From Paulinella micropora (lineage: Eukaryota; Cercozoa; Imbricatea; Euglyphida; Paulinellidae), in assembly GCA_019918135.1 (NCBI GenBank), contig WBZZ01004022.1, forward strand, positions 32,501 through 96,500: a stretch of DNA of 64,000 nucleotides, given 5' to 3'. The translations under genes were made by a program, and so were the position numbers. This document shows positions 19,512-27,656 of the stretch, piece by piece. Position 1 is the stretch's first letter. Each line of letters starts with the position of its first letter. The notes beneath the pieces are model-generated. The model saw nothing but the letters and a program-made list of their open reading frames with translations. It was not told the origin of the DNA and did no database searches.

Positions 19512-21068
19512 CTACTTACGCAAAACCCTTAGCTGGTGCAGCTCGAGAGCTTGCGCCAGGCGCTCGGCTCCGGCGGTAGTGACTTGCCTGGCCCTGCCCA
19601 GTTTTAGCGACCTCAGGTCCGCTAGCTGTTCTAAGTGAACAAGTCCCTCGTCAGTCACTTCTTGACAAAGCTCGAGGCGCAGCTCGCACAGCCCGGTAAA
19701 CCGTGCCAGACTCTTTAGCGTGTAGTCGTGGATGCTCACGTTGAGTAGCTGCAACCGCCGGAGGCCGCTGGGCAGTTCGGCGAGCCACGCGCCGGCACAC
19801 CCGCCCTGGAGCTCTAGCCCGAGGCTGCGCAGCCCTTGCCAGCGCCGCACTGCCAGGCGCAGCCCGCCGTCGGTCAAGCGGTTGCAGCCAAGGATTGCCA
19901 CCGTGTGCAGGCCCGGCAGGTTGCGTGCGAGGTCACCGAGCCCCCGGCCCGTCAGCTGGCGGCAGTCAGTCAGTACCAAGGTGTGCAGTGCTGTAGGTCT
20001 TAGCCTGGCTAGCCCGGCGTCGGTGAAGCTCCTGCAATTGCCGAGGTGCAGCTCCTGTAGCGAGCTCAGCTGTGACAGTGAGTGCAGCCAGTAGTCGCCG
20101 AGGGACCCGGCGTCGACGAGTTCTAAGTGCGTGAGCCCCGCCGGCAGCCAGTGGGGGGCCGTGAGGTAGTCGAGATCGCGGCACTTCAGGCGCGAGAGCT
20201 TCGGCAGAGCGTTCAGATTGGTGGGGGAGACCCGCAGGAGGCCGCAATGCGAAACCTCGAGCTCTTCCAGCTCTGGCAGCGAGCGGCAGAGCTGGTTGAG
20301 AGAGTTACGGGTGACGCTCTGCAAGTGGCGCAGGCGGAGCCCCTGCAGACCAGCCAATGCTTGGATCTGGGCCAGCCAAGGCAGGTCATCATGGATCGTT
20401 TGCTCGAGCTCTAGGTGCAGCAGCCCCGGCGCAAGCTGCAACAGCCTCGTAAACCCGCTCAACCCAACTGCACCGCAACGGCGCAGGGCCAGCCGCCGCA
20501 AAGAGGTCGGTAGGCGGGACACTTTGTCTCCGTACAAGCAGTAACAGCGTCTCAGCTCGAGCGTGTGGACCGAGGCGGGCAACTGGGACAGGATTTCATC
20601 GTCCAGCTGTCCCCGTTGGATAAGAACTACGGACAAGGACGGATTTCCGCCAAGCAGTGCCCGGAGCTTGTCTCTGGTTAAGTAGTCGCCGCTGGCTCGC
20701 AGTCGCTGGGGCCTAAGCTGGCTCAGCAAATCGTTCGAGGGCGCGCTGGTTTTGGTGTCGGCCGCCAGGGCCAACGAGCAGCAGAACCCTCCGGCCGCGA
20801 GAAAAGCGCGCCCCGCCGGCGAAGACAGGAATCGGCAATGGCTGCGCAGTCTGAGATCAAGCTCCAACACCTGACGCAGGCTCTGCCAAAAATGTCTCTT
20901 TTGGAGGACAGAGGCCCAGAGTTTGCAAACTTTGGACGCCATGTGCAGACTCGCGGGTTCACCCAGAAAGGCCAGCACGACAGACCACAGTGTCGGATCA
21001 GCAACCAGCCACGAGGGCTGTTGAGCGCGCTGGCACAACCGCTTCCGGCGAGGTTCGGGGTCTGACAT
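19512..21068 (-). CDS. F-box/LRR protein, 518 aa
   Basis: ATG at 21068 to TAG at 19512. An F-box-like segment occupies about residues 18-62 (WSVVLAFLGEPASLHMASKVCKLWASVL), followed by at least 12 cysteine-type LRRs (LRRLALRRCGAVG, LQELHLGNCRSFTDAGL, LHTLVLTDCRQLTGRGL, LCELRLELCQEVTDEGL). The order F-box then LRR is that of substrate-recognition subunits of SCF E3 ligases. As in other large DNA viruses, such proteins could redirect host ubiquitination; this is inference. GC-rich and intact, the longest clean LRR gene in the window. A separate 611-aa gene at 51658 has more diverged repeats. Confidence 0.9.
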   Translation of the reverse strand: MSDPEPRRKRLCQRAQQPSWLVADPTLWSVVLAFLGEPASLHMASKVCKLWASVLQKRHFWQSLRQVLELDLRLRSHCRFLSSPAGRAFLAAGGFCCSLALAADTKTSAPSNDLLSQLRPQRLRASGDYLTRDKLRALLGGNPSLSVVLIQRGQLDDEILSQLPASVHTLELRRCYCLYGDKVSRLPTSLRRLALRRCGAVGLSGFTRLLQLAPGLLHLELEQTIHDDLPWLAQIQALAGLQGLRLRHLQSVTRNSLNQLCRSLPELEELEVSHCGLLRVSPTNLNALPKLSRLKCRDLDYLTAPHWLPAGLTHLELVDAGSLGDYWLHSLSQLSSLQELHLGNCRSFTDAGLARLRPTALHTLVLTDCRQLTGRGLGDLARNLPGLHTVAILGCNRLTDGGLRLAVRRWQGLRSLGLELQGGCAGAWLAELPSGLRRLQLLNVSIHDYTLKSLARFTGLCELRLELCQEVTDEGLVHLEQLADLRSLKLGRARQVTTAGAERLAQALELHQLRVLRK

Positions 21069-21311
21069 GCTGGGGGAATATCACAACATTCGGCTCGGGA
21101 CGTCTAGCTCCAGCCAGCTGTAACGAAGAATTCACTTTATACGGGCATGTCTCTAGCACAGAGACCAAAAAACAGACACACGCACAAAGAGAGAGAGAGA
21201 GAGAGAGAGAGGGAGGGGGAGCGAGGGGGGGGGGTTCCCTTCCCCGTTCTTTCCCCTTCCTCTCCTGTTACCTATTGCTTTCTTTTTTTCTAGAAAAAAC
21301 AAAGGTCGCTC
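21069..21311. other. intergenic region with (GA)n and splice-acceptor-like tract
   Basis: Between divergent genes. Contains a GA tract (21188-21212), a G run, and at 21275-21293 a pyrimidine tract ending TTTTTTTCTAG, 19 bases before the ATG of the next gene. This resembles a strong 3' splice site and may mark a 5' UTR intron. Confidence 0.5.
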
Positions 21312-21977
21312 ATGCAACGGTGTGGCTTGCGCACTTTTGCGCTGCCCACAGCGGCGGGGAGCGTACACACCAGCTATTTGTGGCCACAAACCAACAGTCG
21401 GTCAGACCAGCAAGTCGTAGATTTCTATCAACGCTACTACAAAAACCCCCAGGCGCTGCACGACTCCTGTCTGGTGTTGTACCCCGCCAGCCACGAGTTG
21501 TGGCGACGACGTCGTTGTCTTGTGCGCGAGCTCCTGAAACGCCCAGGGGGGCACCTCGTGCTGTATAACCCGACTGCGGAACCGCTATCAGCAGCCGTCT
21601 GGCTAAGTTGGTTAGCAGAGGCTAAAGTCCCTGTTGCCGAGCTGTCTTCTTTCTGCCGTACTTTGGAAATGATAAACGGGCATACCCACAGTTATTGGGA
21701 CCTAGGCCGACCTATTGAAAGACTTCGGGCGGGTGTATCGCATGCCCCTAACACAGACATTGCTCAAACCAATGATCGCATTGCTCGGCTTCCGCAAGCC
21801 AATGCTAACCTTGCTACGACTCCGGACCCCAACGCTGAAATTACTAATGTGCCTCTGCCGGCCAATGCTAACGTTGCTGTGGATCCGGCGCTCAATGCCA
21901 ACGACGATGAACTTCCTTTCGGTCGCCCACAACTCAGACGCCAAAATGCTGTTTATCGTCCTTTTGTAGGAAACTAG
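21312..21977 (+). CDS. orphan protein with degenerate N-A-N repeats, 221 aa
   Basis: ATG 21312 to TAG at 21975. The N-terminal 130 residues look globular (WRRRRCLVRELLKRPGG, AAVWLSWLAEAKV). From about residue 145 there is a degenerate tandem of roughly 11-12 residues built on P-x-A-N-A-x-(hydrophobic) (for example QANANLATTPDPNAEITNV), ending in a basic tail. I do not recognise the family. A TTTATTAAAG tract follows the stop and may form the 3' end. Possible upstream intron, see 21069-21311. Confidence 0.7.
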   Translation: MQRCGLRTFALPTAAGSVHTSYLWPQTNSRSDQQVVDFYQRYYKNPQALHDSCLVLYPASHELWRRRRCLVRELLKRPGGHLVLYNPTAEPLSAAVWLSWLAEAKVPVAELSSFCRTLEMINGHTHSYWDLGRPIERLRAGVSHAPNTDIAQTNDRIARLPQANANLATTPDPNAEITNVPLPANANVAVDPALNANDDELPFGRPQLRRQNAVYRPFVGN

Positions 21978-22121
21978 CTAGTCTTTATTAAAGAAAAGTG
22001 TTGGTACTTTTTTTTTGCGCGGGCTTGGCGCGTGTAGGTGACAAGAGCTAGCAGCCGCGCAGTCTAGCTATTAGTACTACTACTACTTGTCGCGGCAGGA
22101 ATATAAATTAATAATATTCAG

Positions 22122-22214
22122 GCGCCGCTGCTGTCGTACAAGCTAGACAAGACTGGTTTGCTGCCAGTGGAGCCAGACAAGATTAAGAAATGGCACGACT
22201 TGAAATACTCTACA
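22122..22214 (+). pseudogene. internal gene scrap (about 31 aa) cut by a family A repeat
   Basis: Frame from 22122 reads natural-looking protein (LLSYKLDKTGLLPVEPDKI, then KKWHDLKYS), running straight into the family A word GGCACATTGACCACCG. It has no start or stop of its own. Preceded by AATATTCAG, acceptor-like. Probably a fragment left by a repeat insertion or recombination. Confidence 0.35.
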
Positions 22215-22607
22215 GGCACATTGACCACCGCCTATTCATTCGCCCCAGGGCCGTGCTGGAAAACAGTGCCCTGCTCCTAGTTTTCAGTCTCCCAATGTAA
22301 GACCGTCGAGCTTTAATTCAGCGCATTCTTTTTCGCACTCTCTTGGCGCCTTTACCCTCCACCTTCCCTCCCCGCTCCCGATTCCCCTGCTCCTTGAGCC
22401 CCCCGGGCTCAGGGGGCTCAGAGAGGGAAGAAAGAAAGGTTAGGGGGGGAGCGCCCCCCCCCCCCCCTATCGGTAGGCTCCGAAAAAAGTTTACTTATTT
22501 TTGTCCCCCGCTCCGAGGAGGGAAGAGGATGTACCGCGTACTGCCCTTTTTTTTCCAGCTGCCTGTCGGTCTCTGGGAGGTTTGCCTTCCTAGATTTCAA
22601 TCCAATC
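22215..22607 (+). repeat. partial family A, then C, E and I repeats
   Basis: Only the right half of family A is present, followed by C, an E hairpin at 22394 and a family I unit (GTTTACTTATTTTTG, CTGCCTGTCGGTCTC, TAGATTTCAATCCAATCCG). Confidence 0.75.
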
Positions 22608-22759
22608 CGGAATGATTTCTGAGCCGGCTCTTTTGCTAATTTAGAATTCATTTCAGAGTCCGGGGCAGAATCCGACTCGTGCGAGGCAGCGTCCTCCGCG
22701 TGTTCGTTATATTCTTGAACGGTCTCGGGGGCCTGGCTGGCAACCGTTGATAGCTCCAC
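22608..22759 (-). pseudogene. acidic protein fragment fused to family I repeat, copy 1
   Basis: About 50 acidic residues (APETVQEYNEHAEDAASHE and following) match the copy at 42918-43065. Here the ATG is missing; the first usable codon is GTG at 22759. The frame continues into family I at the same base as in the other copy. Confidence 0.6.
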
Positions 22760-25103
22760 ACCCCCTCCCCTTTACATTTGTCTTGTGTTTCCCTCCCCCC
22801 CCTCTGTATTCTCAAATCATTTCTGCCACCCTTCCCTCTTACCGACGGGGGGGGGGGAAGATAGATTAATCCTCCCCGGCCCTTTTCTCTCTTAGTTTTC
22901 AGTGCCGAAAATTAAAACTTTGTCAATGATTTCTTTTTTCGCGTGATTTTTTGTACACCGGCGAAGCGCGCCCCCCGCCCCCTTCTTCCCCCCTTTCTCT
23001 TCCTCCCTCCCCCTTCTTTCCCCCCGTCCGTTCCCTTTGTTGTCGGGCAAAACAGATTTTTTTTCCACTCTTCATATTTCTCCGACCTTGCGCACGGTGA
23101 CTGAGCCATGGCACGAACAGGACGCCGTCGGGGCCGGCCGGGGCTTTTGTCCTCCTAGCACATTGACCACCGCCCATTCATCCGCCGCAGGGTCGTGCTG
23201 GAAGCACGGTGCTCCGCTCCTAGTTTTCAGTGCCCAAGTGTACGACCGTCGAGTGGGCCGGATGCTGCGGCAGCCTGAAGGGTGCCGTTGCAAATGTCAA
23301 GTGCAATGCCTTGTCGAGCTTTAATAAAATTCTCTCCATCTCCTAATTCTCAGTGTCAAGTGTAAGACTTTGTCGAGTTTTAATTCAGCGTGGACTTTTC
23401 TTGCGCTTTCTTGGCGCCTACTCCCCCTGTCCCCTTCCCTTTCCCTCTCCCTCTCTTGGTTCTCAGTGCCAAGCCTGAGATTTTGTCAGGGATTTTTTTT
23501 TGCGTGATTCTTCGTGTACACCGGCGAAGCGCGCCCTGCTTCTCCTTCCCTGCCTCTCCCCTCTGCAAGGATATGCGGAAATATCTGCGGAAATATGAAA
23601 AGTGGCAAGCACCAATTTTTCTTTGGAACGCGTTTGCACGCACTCTGAGGAGGGACGAGGGGAGGGGGGGGGGGGGAGGAATAAGCAGAGGACAAAGGTG
23701 AGAGGGGCGACAAAGGTGAGAGGGGCGACGAAGGTGAGAGGGGCGACGAAAGTGAGAGGGGCGACGAGAGTGAGAGGGGCGACGAGAGTGAGAGGGGCGA
23801 CGAGAGTGAGAGGGAGGGCTACAACAGGTCTTCCTCACGGCGGCCCAGCCGAAGCGTTTGTGTGTGATTTTCTTTTTGCGCAAGTAGCTTTTGGCGCCAA
23901 TTGGCGCTTACGGCTGTTTCCCCGGGAAAACTAAGACGTACTGCCCGGCTGGACCCTGGCGGGCGCACCCTACCTCCGGACGGCACAATTTGGCGCCAAA
24001 TTTAGCTGGGGCCGTTCCAAAGGCTCAAGGAACAGGGGGGAGGGGGAGGGGAAGGGCGCAGAAGCTGCAAAAGAAATAAATACATGCAACGCCTCCACAG
24101 GTCGGCCTCCCCTCTGTTGATATTTTTCTGACCCTGCGCACAGTGGCCGAGCTATGGCACGGACAGGACGCCGTCGGGATAAGTGAGGGGCTCTTATCCT
24201 CCTAGCACATTGACCACCGCCCATCCATTCGCGCAGGGTCGTGCTGGAGCACGGTCCTCCGCTCCTAGTTTTCAGTGCTCAAGTGTAGGACCGTCGAGTG
24301 GGCCGGATGCTGCGGCAGCCTGAGAGTGTCGTTGCAAGTGTCAAGTGCAATGCCTTGTCGAGCTTTAATTCAGCGTAAATTACGTTTTCTTGGCGCGGCC
24401 CCCCCCCCCCTGCCCTTTCCCTCTCCCGCTCTCTGCTCTCAGATGGGGGGCTCAAAGAGCAGGGGGGCAGAATTGCAACAAAACTAAGAAGATTCCATGG
24501 AGCCCATGGCGGGGAGCACTCCCTCCCCCCCCTGTATTATCAAATCCTTTCTGTTATTCTTCCCCCTTCCCTCCCCTGAGCCCAGGGGGCTCAAGGAGCA
24601 AGGGGGAGGGGGAGGGGGAGGGGAAGGGCACAGAAGCTGCAAAAGAATCTCCGAACATGCAACGCCGCCACTAACCCCCTGCCCTCTCTTCATATTTTTC
24701 TGACCTTGCGCACAGTGGCCGAGCTATGGCGCGGACAGGGCGCCGTCGAAGTAAGTGAGGGGCTCTTGTCCTCCTAACACATTGACCACCGCCCATTCAT
24801 CCGCCGCAGGGTCGTGTTGGAGCACGGTGCGCAAGATCTGCGGAAATATCTGCGGAAATATGAAAAGTGGAAAAAAAATTTTTGGAACGCGTTTGCACGC
24901 GCAAACAAGGGACAAGGGGAGGAGGGTAGCAGGGGACAAGGGGGAACAGAGGGACGAGAGGGGGGGCGGGGAGGGGAAACACACCCCGTTCCTCCCTGTA
25001 CACGTTCTCAGTGCCAAGATTGAAATTTTTGTTCGTAATTCTTTATTTTTTCCTGTACATTCTTAGCGCGCCCCTACCTTCCCCTTTCCCTCTTACCGAC
25101 GGG
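22760..25103 (+). repeat. repeat block with a family F unit
   Basis: Family A cores near 23106, 24155 and 24725. Family F with a six- to seven-unit 18-bp minisatellite at 23690-23815 and its two GGCGCC palindromes at about 23895 and 23990. B, C, D, E and H units fill the rest. Confidence 0.8.
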
Positions 25104-25166
25104 GGGATTGGAGATGTTTTAGAACGTCGGATGACATGGAGATGTTTTAGAACGTCGGATTGGAGG
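25104..25166. repeat. two-copy tandem repeat of 26-30 bp
   Basis: GGAGATGTTTTAGAACGTCG occurs twice in a row, separated by GATGACAT. It sits at the left border of unique DNA that leads into the ORF at 25236. Confidence 0.85.
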
Positions 25167-25235
25167 AAAGGAACAGCGCATCAAAAAGCTGCAAAGAATT
25201 TCAGCTGTCAGAGCAGACTAGGCACGACGTGTTGA

Positions 25236-25787
25236 GTTTGCTCGAACAGCCGCCCGCGCAAAAAACTAAGTCAGGAAGCTAGCACCGCTCTGGTGGAAAT
25301 ATCCTTGGCACCCGTGAAGGTGTACAAGGCAATACTGGAGGCGCAGGGCCTTCGCCTACTAGACGACAGGGACAAGATCTTTCTCAACGACGAGACTCGC
25401 AACAGCGCGCGTCAGGCGATGGGAGCACTCAAAGAATTAACTCTTCTGCCCGCCCTCACCGCGACGGCGGCTGAGCCAGCAGTACCACGACGGGAGTTGG
25501 CCATGACGGATATCTTTTTGCAGCTGGCCTCGTCGCCCAAAACCACGGGCGCCGAGAGGGCGGCGCTGCTGGTCCGTGCAGGCCGTCTGGCCGCCGCCCG
25601 ATATCGCGCGAGATACCCGGAACATTCTGGAAGCGGCGTGCAAGGAAATACTAAGAGAGAGAACTTCTCCCCTGCTGCGATTCGCCAAGCCTTAAAATTT
25701 CTTTGGATTGGCGAACTCGGGAGAGACGACGACGACCCCGTCAGTGAAGTGCAGCGCCAGCGGATCTTGGCCTGGGACCGGTTGTAG
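25236..25787 (+). CDS. orphan protein, probably missing its 5' end
   Basis: The frame is open from 25236 to TAG at 25785. No ATG occurs before 25419; a GTG at 25293 would give 164 residues. The frame just upstream (25149-25277) also reads natural protein (HDVLSLLEQPPAQK) and would join it if one A were removed from the A6 run near 25260, so a one-base frameshift is likely. The body is helical and basic (ERAALLVRAGRLAAARYRAR) with a conserved-looking tail (ALKFLWIGELGRDDDD). Bases 25503-25622 recur at 46308-46427. Function unknown. Confidence 0.55.
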   Translation, partial: VCSNSRPRKKLSQEASTALVEISLAPVKVYKAILEAQGLRLLDDRDKIFLNDETRNSARQAMGALKELTLLPALTATAAEPAVPRRELAMTDIFLQLASSPKTTGAERAALLVRAGRLAAARYRARYPEHSGSGVQGNTKRENFSPAAIRQALKFLWIGELGRDDDDPVSEVQRQRILAWDRL

Positions 25788-26709
25788 CAGCGCCTGTTCG
25801 CGAGGCCGGGCGCGCTCGGCACCCAAGAGTTTTCTTTCCACAGCTTGCGGCTCCAATCAATAAGGGGGAGGGGCGCCCCGGTATGGGCTTTGTGGTATTT
25901 TGTTTCAGTTCTGCCCCCTGCTCTTTGAGCTCTCCGGGCTTAATCGCCCGTCTGAGAATCGGGAGCGGGATTGAGGAAGGGGGAAGGGGCAGGGGAGGGG
26001 GCGCGCAAAGAAAGTGCTCTCCTGTTCTCAGACGGGGAGGACTGTTGCAGATCGTGCCTTCCCCCTCCCCTGCCCCCTCTCTTAGGGGGAGAGGGGGAAA
26101 GAAGCACACCCCGCCCCCTTCTCTCCCCCCCCCGGTCTGTTCCCTTTGTTGTCGGGCAAAAAAAATCTTTTTTTCCTCTTTCATATTTTTCTGACCTTGC
26201 GCACGGTGGCTGCGCCATGGCACAGACACTGCCGGCCAGGGTTCTAACTAACATAGGCTACCGCAGCGACATGACGTGGGCTGGATGCTGCGGCAGCCTG
26301 CGGGTGCCGTTGCAAGTGTCAAGTGTACTGCCTTGTTGAGTCTTAATTTCAGCATGGACTTTTCTTGCACTTTCTTGGCGTTCTCTACCCTTTTTCTTTT
26401 CCTCTCCCGCTCCCGATTATCAGACATTAGACTAAGACAAGTCGTGCTTGTTTCTTCCCTGCCTCCTCTCTCTGCAAAATCTGCAGAAATATCTGCAGGA
26501 ATATGCAAAGTGTAAAAGAATTGTTTTTTGGAACGCGTTTGCACGCGCAAACAGGGGACGAGGGAGGTAGCAGGTGACAAGGGAAACAGAGGGACGAGGG
26601 GGGAGCGGGGGAATGCACATCCTGTCCCTTTATTCCCCCCTTCCTTTTCCTCCCTTCCTCTTTCCTCCTTGCTCTCCCCCTGTTCTTTGAGCCCCCCGGG
26701 CTCAGGGGG
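25788..26709 (+). repeat. repeat block (A, B, E, H)
   Basis: Family E at about 25925, family A core at 26216, family H at about 26240-26350, a family A right half at about 26480-26560, and a full family E hairpin ending at 26714 that abuts the next gene. Confidence 0.75.
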
Positions 26710-27123
26710 CTCAGGGCCACGCCTGATCCCGACCCAGAAAGTGAGTTCTACTATCCCTCCCTTACCACGGGCCCTGACACGCAGTCCGGCGACACCAACA
26801 ACAGCAGTTTGTCAGCAGTGTCTTGCGTAGACTTTGAGACACAGCAAACGTTAGACGGCAATCGCGTGTATCTGTACCTCAGATGCCAGAACCTGTTGCT
26901 GCCGTGTAGTATTCAGTACTATGGGCGGTTTGGCTGCCAGTACAATGAAGCAACTGCAGTACGTCCAGTGCTTGTTATCGTGTTAGCAATTTTGGCCTGT
27001 CTACTGTGCGTAGCGTCGGGGTTCTGCGTGCGCCGGTACTTCCTCAAACGCAGAGGAAAGGGCTTTATCGAGAACGATCCTATCAACGGAGAGCCTCCGG
27101 GGCTTGACTTGGGCAGCAAATAA
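26710..27123 (+). CDS. single-pass membrane protein, 5'-truncated
   Basis: The frame is open from inside the family E hairpin to TAA at 27121. An ectodomain-like part of about 75 residues contains an N-glycosylation sequon (NNSS), acidic and tyrosine-rich steps (PESEFYYPS) and four cysteines (SCVDF, RCQN, LPCS, GCQY). One transmembrane helix (VLVIVLAILACLLCVASGF) is followed by the basic stop-transfer VRRYFLKRRG and a short tail. No start codon or signal peptide exists before the hairpin, and a GTG at about 26818 would give only 104 residues. I infer a type I membrane protein whose 5' part was removed at the repeat border. Confidence 0.6.
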   Translation, partial: LRATPDPDPESEFYYPSLTTGPDTQSGDTNNSSLSAVSCVDFETQQTLDGNRVYLYLRCQNLLLPCSIQYYGRFGCQYNEATAVRPVLVIVLAILACLLCVASGFCVRRYFLKRRGKGFIENDPINGEPPGLDLGSK

Positions 27124-27187
27124 TTAATTTTATTGTTTAAAAAAAGATGTTCTCTTTTTTTTCAGAAAGACGCACAAGAAAAGAAAG

Positions 27188-27310
27188 ATGGCGAGAAGAG
27201 ACAGTTGGATTGAATACGGACTGCTGACCACAAAGTTTGTGCCGCGATTTGGAATGGAGGCCAATCGAATTAAGAGTATTGTAAACAAGCGTACTCCGCC
27301 TGAGAACTAA
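27188..27310 (+). CDS. small ORF, 40 aa, duplicated 0.4 kb downstream
   Basis: ATG 27188 to TAA 27308-27310 gives MARRDSWIEYGLLTTKF and 23 more residues. Preceded by a pyrimidine tract ending TTTTTTCAG at about 27164, acceptor-like, so it could be an exon. Its first 66 bases are repeated at 27590-27656. The stop overlaps the start of the zinc-finger relic. Function unknown. Confidence 0.4.
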   Translation: MARRDSWIEYGLLTTKFVPRFGMEANRIKSIVNKRTPPEN

Positions 27311-27617
27311 CAACCTCCAGAGACACCTGCGGACACACACTGGAGAGAGACCGTTTGCATGTACTGAATGCGACTACTGTTGTACACAAGCTGGTGATCT
27401 CAAAAGGCATATGCGAACTCACACTGGCGAAAAACCTTATACGTGTGCTGAATGCGGCATTTGCTTTACAGAATCTGGCAGTCTTAGAAGACACGCGCGG
27501 AGGCACGAGGAGAAAAGGGAAAGGCATGCTCAATTCTTCAAACAAGTGCTAGTAAACATTTTAAAAATAAAATTGCGCCTCAGAAGAAAACATAGCGAAA
27601 AAAGACAGTTGGCTTGA
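27309..27617 (+). pseudogene. C2H2 zinc-finger relic (two to three fingers)
   Basis: Starts within a finger ([16 protein letters not shown]), then a full finger ([21 protein letters not shown]) and a last one ([21 protein letters not shown]), then a changed basic tail to TGA at 27615. Near-identical steps occur in the 15-finger gene at 60187 ([10 protein letters not shown] and the final [10 protein letters not shown]), so this is a deleted copy joining early and late fingers. No start codon. Confidence 0.8.
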
Positions 27618-27656
27618 ATACGGGCTGCTAGCCACAAAGTTCGTGTCGCTATTTGG
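27590..27656 (+). repeat. second copy of the 27190-27256 sequence
   Basis: About 66 bases matching the small ORF (KDSWLEYGLLATKF) with several substitutions, then cut by a family C repeat. Together with the first copy it flanks the zinc-finger relic as direct repeats. Confidence 0.75.
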
